From JBBCJT01 sp037190665 (GTDB lineage: Bacteria > Pseudomonadota > Alphaproteobacteria > Acetobacterales > Acetobacteraceae): a stretch of 24,306 bases of DNA. The notes under the pieces were generated by a model, which was not told where the DNA came from, did not search any database, and saw only the letters and a list, made by a program, of their open reading frames with translations. The stretch's first letter is position 1, and each line of letters opens with the position of its first letter. The stretch lies in NCBI GenBank assembly GCA_037190665.1, contig JBBCJT010000199.1:1-24306 (forward strand), in the 5' to 3' direction. A program made the position numbers and the translations under genes. Positions 11,000-18,001 of this stretch are shown here, one piece after another.

Positions 11000-12241
11000 T
11001 CAGGTGCGGACCAGCGGGCAGCCGCCCTCGGCGACCGGGCGGAACGCCTCGCCGATCGGCGTGGTGCCGAGCAGCTTGTAGTAGTCGAACGGCCCCTTGC
11101 TCTCCTCCGGCTTCTTCACCTCGAACAGGTAGGCCGGGTGGATCTTGCGGCCGTCCGCGCGGATCTCGCCCTTGCCGAAGCAGGGATCGTCGGTCGGCAT
11201 CGCCTTCATCCGCGCCACCGCATCCGCGCCGCTCGCCTTCGCCTTGTCCACGCCCATGTCGGCGGCGGCCTTCAGGTAGTGCAGCACGCCCGCGTAGCAG
11301 CCGGCATGGCTCATCGCCGGGTAGAGGCCACGATCGAGCTTCGGGCGGACCTTCTGCGTCCAGGCACGGGTCTGGTCGTTCAGATCCCAGTAGAAGGTCT
11401 CGGTCAGCACGAGGCCCTGCGCCGTCTGCAGCCCCAGCGCGTGGACGTCGGTGAGGAACACCAGCAGTCCGGCGAGCTTCACGCCGCGGCGGGTGATGCC
11501 GAACTCGGCCGCCTGCTTGATCGAGTTGATCGTGTCGCCGCCCGCATTCGCGAGGCCGATCACCTTCGCGCGCGACGCCTGCGCCTGCACCAGGAAGGAG
11601 CTGAAATCCGTGGTGCCCGGGAACGGCGTGCGGACCTGCCCCAGCACCTGCCCGCCCGCCTTCTTCACGAACTCCGCCGTATCGCGTTCCAGCGCATGAC
11701 CGAAGGCATAGTCGGCGGTGATGAAGAACCAGCTGTCGCCGCCCGCCTTCACCATCGCGCCGCCGGTGGAGTTGGCGAGCATCCAGGTGTCGTAGGTCCA
11801 GTGAACGGTGTTCGGCGTGCAGGACTTGCCGCTGAGGTCGGCGGTCGCGGCGGTGGAGTTGATGTGGACCTTGTTCTTCTCCCGCACGATCTCGTTCACC
11901 GCGAGCGCCACGGAGGAGGTCGGCACGTCCACGATCACGTCCACGCCGTCACGGTCGATCCACTGCCGCGCGATGGTCGCGCCGACATCGGGCTTGTTCT
12001 GGTGGTCGGCCGAGAGGACCTCGACGTTGAAGCCCTTGCCGGCGACACCGAAATCCTCGAGCGCCTGGCGCACGGCACCGGCCGAGCTGGGGCCGGAAAG
12101 GTCGCGGTACAGGCCGGACTGGTCGTTCAGCACACCGATCTTGATCGTCGTACCCTGGGCACGGGCACGGCCGACCGGCAGGGCGGACAGCGCCGGCGCG
12201 ACGGCGGCGCCGGTCAGAAGCGTGCGGCGGTTGATGGTCAT
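11000..12241 (-). CDS. ABC transporter substrate-binding protein (Leu/Ile/Val-type, Peripla_BP_6)
   Basis: The periplasmic receptor of the importer (413 residues). The N-terminus MTINRRTLLTGAA has a twin-arginine pattern followed by a hydrophobic stretch and a likely cleavage after ARA at residue 28, suggesting Tat export. The mature protein opens with IKIGVLNDQSGLYRDLSGP, the classic start of this type-I periplasmic-binding-fold family, and has the two-lobe length expected. Family members bind amino acids, amides, urea or aromatic and aliphatic acids; nothing here fixes the ligand. It has an excellent ribosome site, AGGAGG (12251-12256), nine bases before the ATG. It is 37 bp downstream of livF and 49 bp upstream of livH. 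Confidence 0.92.
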   Translation of the reverse strand: MTINRRTLLTGAAVAPALSALPVGRARAQGTTIKIGVLNDQSGLYRDLSGPSSAGAVRQALEDFGVAGKGFNVEVLSADHQNKPDVGATIARQWIDRDGVDVIVDVPTSSVALAVNEIVREKNKVHINSTAATADLSGKSCTPNTVHWTYDTWMLANSTGGAMVKAGGDSWFFITADYAFGHALERDTAEFVKKAGGQVLGQVRTPFPGTTDFSSFLVQAQASRAKVIGLANAGGDTINSIKQAAEFGITRRGVKLAGLLVFLTDVHALGLQTAQGLVLTETFYWDLNDQTRAWTQKVRPKLDRGLYPAMSHAGCYAGVLHYLKAAADMGVDKAKASGADAVARMKAMPTDDPCFGKGEIRADGRKIHPAYLFEVKKPEESKGPFDYYKLLGTTPIGEAFRPVAEGGCPLVRT

Positions 12242-12250
12242 GGGTCGTGG

Positions 12251-12256
12251 CCTCCT
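12251..12256 (-). promoter_or_regulatory. Consensus Shine-Dalgarno for the binding-protein gene
   Basis: Reading the minus strand gives AGGAGG nine bases before the ATG at 12241. It is the best ribosome site of the importer operon and fits the need for more binding protein than membrane components. Confidence 0.75.
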
Positions 12257-12278
12257 GTCGTTTCGTTCGTCTTTTCAG

Positions 12279-12971
12279 TCAGACGCCGAGATAGTCGCGC
12301 AGCTTGTCCATGCTGGCGGCCAGGTCGGCGTTGGGGATCATGTCCACCACCTTGCCGTGCTCCATGACGTAATGGCGGTCGGCGACGGTGGCGGCGAAGC
12401 GGAAGTTCTGCTCGACCAGCAGCACGGTGAAGCCGCGCGCCTTGATCTCGCGGATGGTGCGGCCGATCTGCTGCACGATCACGGGCGCGAGCCCCTCGGT
12501 CGGCTCGTCCAGCAGCAGCAGCCGCGCGCCGGTGCGCAGGATGCGGGCGATGGCGAGCATCTGCTGCTCGCCGCCGGACAGTTTCGTGCCCTGGCTGCGC
12601 GCGCGTTCCTTCAGGTTGGGAAACAGCGCGTAGATGGTCGGCAGGTCGAGACCGCCTTCGGCCACCTTCGGGGGCAGCATCAGGTTCTCGGTCACGTTCA
12701 GGCTGGCGAAGATGCCCCGCTCCTCCGGACACAGCGCGATGCCCGCGCGGGCGATGGTGTTCGACGGCAGGCCGATCGTCTCCGTCGCGCCGAAGCGGAC
12801 CGAGCCCTTGCGGCGCGGCACCAGCCCCATGATCGACTTCATCGTCGTGGTCTTGCCGGCGCCGTTGCGTCCCAGCAGCGTGACCACCTCGCCTTCCCGC
12901 ACGTCGAGATCGACGCCGTGCAGGATATGGCTTTCGCCATACCAGGCTTCCAGGCCGCGAACCTCAAGCAT
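12279..12971 (-). CDS. livF: Branched-chain amino acid-type ABC transporter ATP-binding protein LivF
   Basis: One of the two ATPases driving the importer (230 residues, cytoplasmic side of the membrane). Walker A is GRNGAGKTT at 34-42, the ABC signature LSGGEQQML at 130-138, Walker B LLLLDEP at 150-156, and the switch histidine region lies in the final third. The length and the RNGAGKTT/SGGEQQ pair are typical of LivF. The start at 12971 lies inside the end of livG, an 8-bp overlap (12964-12971), indicating coupled translation. Confidence 0.95.
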   Translation of the reverse strand: MLEVRGLEAWYGESHILHGVDLDVREGEVVTLLGRNGAGKTTTMKSIMGLVPRRKGSVRFGATETIGLPSNTIARAGIALCPEERGIFASLNVTENLMLPPKVAEGGLDLPTIYALFPNLKERARSQGTKLSGGEQQMLAIARILRTGARLLLLDEPTEGLAPVIVQQIGRTIREIKARGFTVLLVEQNFRFAATVADRHYVMEHGKVVDMIPNADLAASMDKLRDYLGV

Positions 12972-13722
12972 GCACAGGCGCCTCGGACCCCAGATACGCG
13001 CTCATCACGTCCGGATTGGCGCTGACTGCGGCGTAGTCCCCCTCGGCCAGGACCTGGCCGCGGGCGAGCACGGTGATCGTGTCCGACAGGCCCTGCACCA
13101 CCGAAAGGTTGTGTTCCACCATCAGGACTGTACGCCCGGTGCGGATCCGGCGCACCAGGGCGACGATACGCTCCACGTCCTCATGGGTCATCCCGGCGGT
13201 CGGTTCGTCGAGCAGGAGCATCTGCGGGTCGAGGGCAAGCGTGGTCGCGATCTCCAGCGCACGCTTGCGGCCGTAGGAGAGCTGCCCCGCCGGCGTCTCC
13301 GCGTATTCCGCCAGCCCCACGTCGTCGAGCAGGGCGCGTGCCCGGTCGTCGTAGGCGGTGAGGAGCCGGTCGGAGCGCCAGAAATCCATGCTGGCCCCGC
13401 GTTCGCGCTGGAGCGCGACGCGGACGTTCTCCAGGCAGGTGAGCTGCAGGAACACCGCCGAGATCTGGAACGACCGCACCAGCCCCAGCCGCGCCACGTC
13501 CGCCGGCTTCATGCGGGTGATGTCGCGGCCGTCGTAACGGATCGTTCCGCGCGACGGCTGCAGGAACTTGGTCAGCAGGTTGAAGCAGGTTGTCTTGCCG
13601 GCGCCGTTGGGGCCGATCAGCGCATGGATCGCGCCACGGCGCACGCGCAGGGCAACGCCGTTGACCGCGACGAAGCCCCGGAATTCCTTGGTCAGCCCTT
13701 CGGTTTCCAGGATGTAGTCCAC
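12964..13722 (-). CDS. livG: Branched-chain amino acid-type ABC transporter ATP-binding protein LivG
   Basis: The partner ATPase of LivF, first gene of the importer operon. From the chosen start it is 252 residues, with Walker A GPNGAGKTT at 37-45, the LivG-type signature LSYGRKRALEIATTLA, Walker B LLLDEPTAGM, and the TVLMVEHNLSVV switch region. I chose the GTG at 13722 because it gives the usual beginning VDYILETEGLTKEFRGF and has GGGGGA (13731-13736) eight bases upstream. The frame also opens at an ATG at 13764, but those 14 extra residues (MQCNVNDGEWGNIQ) do not look like the family. It is divergent from the gene remnant starting at 13815. Confidence 0.94.
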   Translation of the reverse strand: MDYILETEGLTKEFRGFVAVNGVALRVRRGAIHALIGPNGAGKTTCFNLLTKFLQPSRGTIRYDGRDITRMKPADVARLGLVRSFQISAVFLQLTCLENVRVALQRERGASMDFWRSDRLLTAYDDRARALLDDVGLAEYAETPAGQLSYGRKRALEIATTLALDPQMLLLDEPTAGMTHEDVERIVALVRRIRTGRTVLMVEHNLSVVQGLSDTITVLARGQVLAEGDYAAVSANPDVMSAYLGSEAPVHA

Positions 13723-13814
13723 CTGGATGTTCCCCCACTCCCCGTCGTTAACGTTGCATTGCATGCCGTGCGGGGCGCAAGCAAGATCGACGTGTTGACA
13801 GTGCGGAGAAGGCG

Positions 13815-14180
13815 GTGGAACGGGCGGAAACCGGGGCGATTGTCGAGAGTCTGTGGCGCTTCGTCGCCCGGGAGGTCGATCCGGTCACGGCCGGGATCGA
13901 GGCGGAGGGCCGGTCTCCGCGCGAACCAGTCGCCGCGATGGGCGTCGCGGGCTTCCCTGAGACGGCCGGCGGTAGCGACCTCGGGTTGGAAACGGTTATC
14001 GCGATTAGCGAGGAGCTGAGTCGGCTGGAGCCTGAGCGGGGCTATACGATGAACCTGCAGGCGATGACCTGCCCGTACACGATCATCAACCGGGGCCCAC
14101 TGATCGCGGAGGACGCACCCGGCACGCGACCCGCCGACCGCCACGGGATTTCGCCGCGGCGCTGGCGGCAGGCGGCCTGA
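13815..14180 (+). pseudogene. Truncated acyl-CoA dehydrogenase remnant
   Basis: A 121-codon frame that opens with GTG after GGAG (13805-13808). Residues about 10-95 resemble the N-terminal helical domain of acyl-CoA dehydrogenases: a helix ending in RFVAREVDPV, then MGVAGFPETAGGSDLGLET (42-60), where the family has a GLxGLxxPEExGGxG pattern, then EELSRLEPERGY. After about residue 96 the similarity stops and the last 25 residues are arginine-rich and unlike any family I know. Flavin-binding and catalytic parts are absent; intact relatives are about 380-400 residues. In another frame the last bases read RDFAAALAAGGL, running into the MaoC start, so this may be a deletion joining the beginning of one gene to the end of another. 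It could still be expressed as a small protein. The stop is two bases before the MaoC start. Confidence 0.55.
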
Positions 14181-14182
14181 CC

Positions 14183-14635
14183 ATGGCGGGATTGTATTTC
14201 GAGGATTTCGAGCCCGGCCGCGTCTTCGACCACGCCTGGACGCGCACCGTCACCGAGATGGACAACGTGCTGTTCAGCTCGCTGACCATGAACGTGCAGC
14301 CGCTGCATCTGGACGCGGAGTTCGCCAAGGGCACCGAGTTCGGCCGCCCCATCGTCAATTCGCTGTTCACCCTGGGGCTTATGATCGGCATCACCGTGAA
14401 CGACACCACGCTCGGCACCACGATCGCCAATCTCGGCATGGAGAAGACCGCCTTCCCGGCGCCGGTCTTCGCCGGAGACACGATCCGCGTGCGCACGACT
14501 GTGGTGAGCCGGCGCGAAAGCAAGTCGCGCACCGATGCCGGCATCGTGGTGCTGCGGCATGAGGCGTTCAAGCAGGACGGCAAGCTGGTCGCCACCTGCG
14601 AGCGCGCCGCCCTGATGAGGAAGACCCCTGCATGA
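14183..14635 (+). CDS. MaoC-family dehydratase (hot-dog fold hydratase)
   Basis: A 150-residue single hot-dog domain of the MaoC/R-specific enoyl-CoA hydratase type, which adds water to or removes it from a CoA thioester. The start LYFEDFEPGRVFDHAWTRTVTE is typical. The active-site segment NVQPLHLDAEFAK (about residues 36-48) carries the catalytic Asp/His region, and FAGDTIRVRTTVVSRRES is the usual later strand. The next gene is a CitE-like lyase starting inside its stop codon (ATGA), so the two probably work in sequence. Examples of such pairs are a mesaconyl- or itaconyl-CoA hydratase followed by a malyl- or citramalyl-CoA lyase. That pathway assignment is an inference from gene order. Confidence 0.9.
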   Translation: MAGLYFEDFEPGRVFDHAWTRTVTEMDNVLFSSLTMNVQPLHLDAEFAKGTEFGRPIVNSLFTLGLMIGITVNDTTLGTTIANLGMEKTAFPAPVFAGDTIRVRTTVVSRRESKSRTDAGIVVLRHEAFKQDGKLVATCERAALMRKTPA

Positions 14636-15480
14636 AGCTGCGTTCCCCCCTGTTCGCCCCCGGCGACTCCGACCGCAAGATCGCCAAGGCGCTCGCCCTG
14701 CCGGCGGACGCGGTGATCCTGGATCTGGAGGATTCGGTCGCCCCGTCCGCCAAGGATGCCGCGCGCGCGACGGTGGCGGCGGCGCTGCGGAGCACGGAGC
14801 GCAAGGCGGTGGTGCGCATCAACCCGGCGGGCAGCGAATGGCACCTGGCGGATCTCGCGGCCATCGTCCCGGCCCGGCCGGCGGCGCTGATGCTGCCGAA
14901 ATGCGAGGGGGCGCATCACCTGCGGACACTGGATGCGGCGCTGTCGGCGCTGGAGGTGGCCGCGGGGATGGAAGTCGGCGGACTGAAGATCATCGCGATC
15001 GCCACCGAGACCGCGGCGTCCGTACTGCATCTCGCCAGCTATCCGGGCACGCCGCGGCTGCTCGCCCTCGCCTTCGGGGCGGAGGATCTGTCAGCCGATC
15101 TCGGCATCGCGCCGCGGCTGCCGGACGGCAGCTATCCGGCGCCGGTCGCGGCGGCGCGGGCGCAGATGCTGGTCGCGGCGGGGGCGGCGGGCGTACCGGC
15201 GCTCGATACGCCCTACCCCGATCCGCGCGATCCCGACGCGCTGGCGCGCGAGGCGGCAGCGGCGGCGGCGGATGGATTCGCGGGCAAGCTCTGCATCCAT
15301 CCGGATCAGATCGGCCCGGTGAACGCGGCGTTCACCCCGTCGGAGGAGCGGGTGGGCTGGGCGCGGATGGTCGCCGAGGCATTCGCCGCCAATCCGGGCG
15401 CGGGCGTGATCTCCTGGAACGGCAAGATGCTCGACCGGCCGCATCTGAAGCTGGCCGAACGCATCCTGTCGGCGCTGTAG
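14632..15480 (+). CDS. HpcH/HpaI aldolase / citrate lyase beta-like (CitE family) CoA lyase
   Basis: A 282-residue TIM-barrel lyase of the CitE/malyl-CoA lyase family, which splits 3-hydroxyacyl-CoA dicarboxylates such as malyl-CoA or citramalyl-CoA, using Mg2+. Family signatures are present: RSPLFAPGDSDRKIAKAL at the start, LDLEDSV at about 31-37, VRINP, the ATETA segment, the metal-ligand motif FGAEDLSADLG, GKLCIHPDQI, and a C-terminal GKMLDRPHLK where CoA-specific members have the closing lid. The ATG at 14632 overlaps the MaoC stop, with GAGGAAG a few bases upstream. The gene ends 13 bp before the convergent epimerase. A lone CitE-like protein without CitF/CitD subunits is not a citrate lyase subunit in practice. 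Confidence 0.9.
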   Translation: MKLRSPLFAPGDSDRKIAKALALPADAVILDLEDSVAPSAKDAARATVAAALRSTERKAVVRINPAGSEWHLADLAAIVPARPAALMLPKCEGAHHLRTLDAALSALEVAAGMEVGGLKIIAIATETAASVLHLASYPGTPRLLALAFGAEDLSADLGIAPRLPDGSYPAPVAAARAQMLVAAGAAGVPALDTPYPDPRDPDALAREAAAAAADGFAGKLCIHPDQIGPVNAAFTPSEERVGWARMVAEAFAANPGAGVISWNGKMLDRPHLKLAERILSAL

Positions 15481-15493
15481 CGGCGCGGCGGGG

Positions 15494-16450
15494 TCAGCCC
15501 GCCGGTTGGGGCGCGCGCAGGCCGGGCCGGCCGGCGCGCATCCAGCCGATCACCTCGGCGAGCCCGCTTTCCAGCGAACGCGGCTCCGGCAGGTCGAGAA
15601 TCTGCGCCGCCTGCGTGCGCTGCCCCACCGATTCGCGGATCTCGCCCGCACGGGGCGGCAGGTGCTGCGGCCGCGGATCGGTGCCGCACAGCCGGCCGAT
15701 GATGCCTGCGAGGTCGAGGATGGAGGTGGCGCGCCCGGTGCAGAGGTTGAGCACCGGCGCCTCGGTGGACGCGGCGCCCATCGCGGCCATCAACCCGGCG
15801 ACCACGTCCTCGACGAAGATGAAATCCCGCGTCTGCAGGCCGTCTCCGTAGACCGAAACCCGCTCCCCGGCCGCCAGCCGGTCGCAGAAGATCGAGATCA
15901 CGCCGGAATAGGGCGAGCGCGGGTCCTGACGCGGGCCGAAGACGTTGAAGAAGCGCAGCCCCAGCGTCGGCACGCCGTGCACGACGCCGGCGACGCGCGC
16001 ATGCTGCTCGCAGCCGAGCTTGTCCGCGCCATAAGCAGAGAGCGGCCGGGTCGCGGTATCCTCGGCGATCGGCAGGGCTGCCGGATCGCCATAGACCGCG
16101 GCCGAGGAGGCATAGACGACCGGGACGCGCCCGTGCGCGCGCGCGGCGTCGAACACCGCGATGGCGCCGGTGAGGTTGACGCGATGCGTGCCCAGCCAGT
16201 CGCGCGTGCCGCGTTCGACCGAGGCGATGGCCGCGAGGTGGAAGCAGCCGTCCACGCCGGCCATGGCCTGCTGCACGGCCGCCGCATCGGCGACATCGCC
16301 CTCCATGAGGGCGGCGCCGGGGACGAGATTGTCCATCGAGCCGGATGAGAGATCATCCAGCACGCGCACCTTGTGGCCGCCGGCGATCAGGGCGGCGACG
16401 AGGTGGGACCCGATGAAGCCGCAGCCGCCGGTGACGAGGTAGTGAGGCAT
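15494..16450 (-). CDS. NAD-dependent epimerase/dehydratase (extended SDR, nucleotide-sugar type)
   Basis: A 318-residue extended short-chain dehydrogenase, probably acting on a UDP- or other nucleotide-sugar (4-epimerase or related). The NAD loop is GGCGFIG at 8-14, with D31/D32 at the end of the second strand. The catalytic serine is in VYASSAAVYG (about 112-121), and Y140/K144 form YGADK. The later segments LRFFNVFGPRQ and RDFIFVEDVV match UDP-glucose 4-epimerase-like proteins of surface polysaccharide loci. It lies 18 bp downstream of the pyruvyl transferase and is probably co-transcribed with it. The ATG at 16450 gives a normal N-terminus. The exact sugar cannot be told from the sequence. 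Confidence 0.9.
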   Translation of the reverse strand: MPHYLVTGGCGFIGSHLVAALIAGGHKVRVLDDLSSGSMDNLVPGAALMEGDVADAAAVQQAMAGVDGCFHLAAIASVERGTRDWLGTHRVNLTGAIAVFDAARAHGRVPVVYASSAAVYGDPAALPIAEDTATRPLSAYGADKLGCEQHARVAGVVHGVPTLGLRFFNVFGPRQDPRSPYSGVISIFCDRLAAGERVSVYGDGLQTRDFIFVEDVVAGLMAAMGAASTEAPVLNLCTGRATSILDLAGIIGRLCGTDPRPQHLPPRAGEIRESVGQRTQAAQILDLPEPRSLESGLAEVIGWMRAGRPGLRAPQPAG

Positions 16451-16468
16451 CCCCGCAGCCTAACGCGA

Positions 16469-17602
16469 TCAGGCTTCCGAGGCGACCCGTGCCGCGCCGG
16501 CACGTGTGAGGATCTCGGACTGGAAAGCCGCGAGGTTGCGCTCCAGCACCTGCCGGTTCCGCGCGACCGTCTCGACAAAGCCCGCCGTGTCCGCAAGCAG
16601 GGCGGAGGTGCGTTCGAACAGCAGTTCCTCGTTCGCCTCGGCTTGATCGATGCAATAGTCGTCGACGCCGAGGAGTGAGAAGAACTCGCGGTTCTTGACG
16701 TCGTAGCCGATGTTCAGGGTCGGCACCCAGGCGCTGATCGCCATGATGCTGGAGTGCATCATCTGGCAGACATGGGCATCGAGGCCCGCGTAGCCGCGCA
16801 TCAGTTCGGCGGTGTCGCCGTCGATGACCTCCATCTGAAAGCCGGCCTGACGCAGCAGGTGGACCAGCACGCGTTCCGTGTCGCTGTGGACGAAGTAGCG
16901 GAAGCGGCAGTTCCAGCGGGCCTGCATCCGGCGGAGGAACGGCACGATCCAGCGCATGCGCTCCGGCAGCGTCGCCGCGGTGTTGCGTCCATGCAGCGCG
17001 AAGTTGAGGCCGAGCAGCATCCCCTGCTGCGGCGGCGGGCGGTGCGGTGGCGGCGGGCCGGGGTTGAGAAACAGGACCGGGTCGCCGACCAGATGCACCC
17101 GCGGCCCTCGGCCGCCGATGATGGTATCGAGCACGTTCCGGCTGCTCTGGTCGCGGACCGAGATCAGATCGACCGTATCGGCGAAGCGCCGCAACGTCTC
17201 GTGCGTGGCTCGCGGCAGGTCCTCCGCCTTGACCGGGCTCAGATGGCTGCCGACGCGGACCTGGTTGATACCGATCCCGTAGCCGACGCGCAGGCACGAC
17301 ATGCGCCGCATCAGTGCAATATCGGCTTCGATGCGGGGGGAGATCGAGCCGTCGTCGTCCAGGAACAGATAGCCGCCGCCCGCTAGCACGAAGATGCCGC
17401 CGGTCTTGTTCAGCCACTCCACATGAGCGTCGGAAAGTTCGCCCCACTGGACCTCGACGAACTCGCAAGGGGTTGGCCGGGCACGCGCGGCGACTTGCGT
17501 TTCGATCGTCTCCCGGATCGCGATGTCACCCCGGTTGGTGTTCTCAAACCGCTGCCACGAGTAATAGTTGACACTCTGTTCGCAGCCGATCTGCCAGCGC
17601 AT
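16469..17602 (-). CDS. Polysaccharide pyruvyl transferase family protein
   Basis: A CsaB/ExoV-type enzyme that adds a pyruvyl ketal from phosphoenolpyruvate to a sugar of a surface polysaccharide. From ATG 17602 it has 377 residues. Seen in order are NTNRGDIAI near the N-terminus, the loop LAGGGYLFLDD, ISVRDQSSRNVL, HLVGDPVLFLN, and the late conserved MMHSSIMAISAWVPTLNIGYD, whose histidine is typical of the family. The frame stays open upstream to a TTG at 17776. Those extra 58 codons run through AT-rich DNA carrying palindromes and a possible -10 box, so I chose the ATG. The segment KGRVGARLRRIGDQ just before it could still be coding. It leads the two-gene unit with the epimerase. A proline-rich stretch (GPPPPHRPPPQQ) in the middle is unusual and is probably a linker between the two Rossmann-like halves. 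Confidence 0.87.
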   Translation of the reverse strand: MRWQIGCEQSVNYYSWQRFENTNRGDIAIRETIETQVAARARPTPCEFVEVQWGELSDAHVEWLNKTGGIFVLAGGGYLFLDDDGSISPRIEADIALMRRMSCLRVGYGIGINQVRVGSHLSPVKAEDLPRATHETLRRFADTVDLISVRDQSSRNVLDTIIGGRGPRVHLVGDPVLFLNPGPPPPHRPPPQQGMLLGLNFALHGRNTAATLPERMRWIVPFLRRMQARWNCRFRYFVHSDTERVLVHLLRQAGFQMEVIDGDTAELMRGYAGLDAHVCQMMHSSIMAISAWVPTLNIGYDVKNREFFSLLGVDDYCIDQAEANEELLFERTSALLADTAGFVETVARNRQVLERNLAAFQSEILTRAGAARVASEA

Positions 17603-17697
17603 CTGGTCGCCGATCCGGCGCAATCGCGCCCCGACACGGCCCTTCGCCGTTCGGTCAAGTGGCCGGAACTGAGAAACTCCGGAAATAGTTGAGTATA

Positions 17698-17712
17698 TGA
17701 CAACACTTGTCA
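17698..17712. repeat. Palindrome, candidate operator next to a TATACT box
   Basis: Perfect inverted repeat TGACAA-CAC-TTGTCA (6-bp arms, 3-bp centre). On the minus strand it ends directly at TATACT (17697-17692), so it would occupy the spacer just upstream of a -10 element. This position is usual for a repressor site or a spacer-binding activator. Confidence 0.5.
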
Positions 17713-17731
17713 CAGATACTATTGACAGATC

Positions 17732-17741
17732 TCTTGCAAGA
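17732..17741. repeat. Ten-bp perfect palindrome in the same control region
   Basis: TCTTGCAAGA is fully self-complementary. It lies 20 bp from the palindrome at 17698-17712. Together they could be paired binding sites of one or two regulators; alone a 10-mer palindrome is weak evidence. Confidence 0.3.
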
Positions 17742-17990
17742 TCCAGCACGTCTACACCTCGATTCGACCGCCGCAAGTTTGCTTTCTGCGCCCGAGATGA
17801 ACTTCAACGCGCGCTGATGAGGCAACTTTCCTCCCCGACCGAGCCCGGACCACACCGCAGCCCGACCACAACGGCGCCGGCGCAGTCTCAAACAGCGTCC
17901 ATCTAGCCAACTGACGTGGCGGCGCGATGCGAGTTTCATGAAGATTGCGTTGCAGTTTGACTGCCCATGGTGCTCTATCCGTGCCCCGAG

Positions 17991-17995
17991 GGAGG
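17991..17995 (+). promoter_or_regulatory. Shine-Dalgarno that decides the start of the kinase-like gene
   Basis: GGAGG at 17991-17995, inside a longer purine run, lies six bases before the ATG at 18002. It supports this ATG over the TTG at 17945, which has no such site. Confidence 0.65.
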
Positions 17996-18001
17996 GGGGA
18001 A

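Larger units (their letters stand above)
17603..18001. promoter_or_regulatory. Divergent intergenic region, part AT-rich, between pyruvyl transferase and kinase-like gene
   Basis: About 400 bp with no convincing gene. The part from roughly 17680 to 17780 is clearly richer in A/T than the surroundings. It holds two perfect palindromes (17698-17712 and 17732-17741) and a minus-strand TATACT (17692-17697) that could be a -10 box for the pyruvyl transferase unit, although no good -35 sits at the right distance. From about 17780 to 18001 GC rises again. The end carries the purine-rich ribosome site of the plus-strand kinase-like gene. A short plus-strand frame (17697-17906) and the upstream extension of the minus-strand gene (to 17776) cross the region; neither has supporting features. 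Confidence 0.5.

Noticed and set aside
13795..13800. TTGACA, a perfect -35 hexamer before the acyl-CoA dehydrogenase remnant
   Set aside because: No -10-like sequence lies 16-18 bp downstream, and the coding start at 13815 is too close.
17722..17727. Plus-strand TTGACA as promoter of the kinase-like gene
   Set aside because: The bases at the -10 distance read agcacg, unlike TATAAT. It may be part of the regulatory site cluster but cannot be called a promoter.
17697..17906. Short plus-strand frame of 69 codons in the divergent region
   Set aside because: No ribosome site, no family likeness, and it runs through the palindromes and the AT-rich control sequence.
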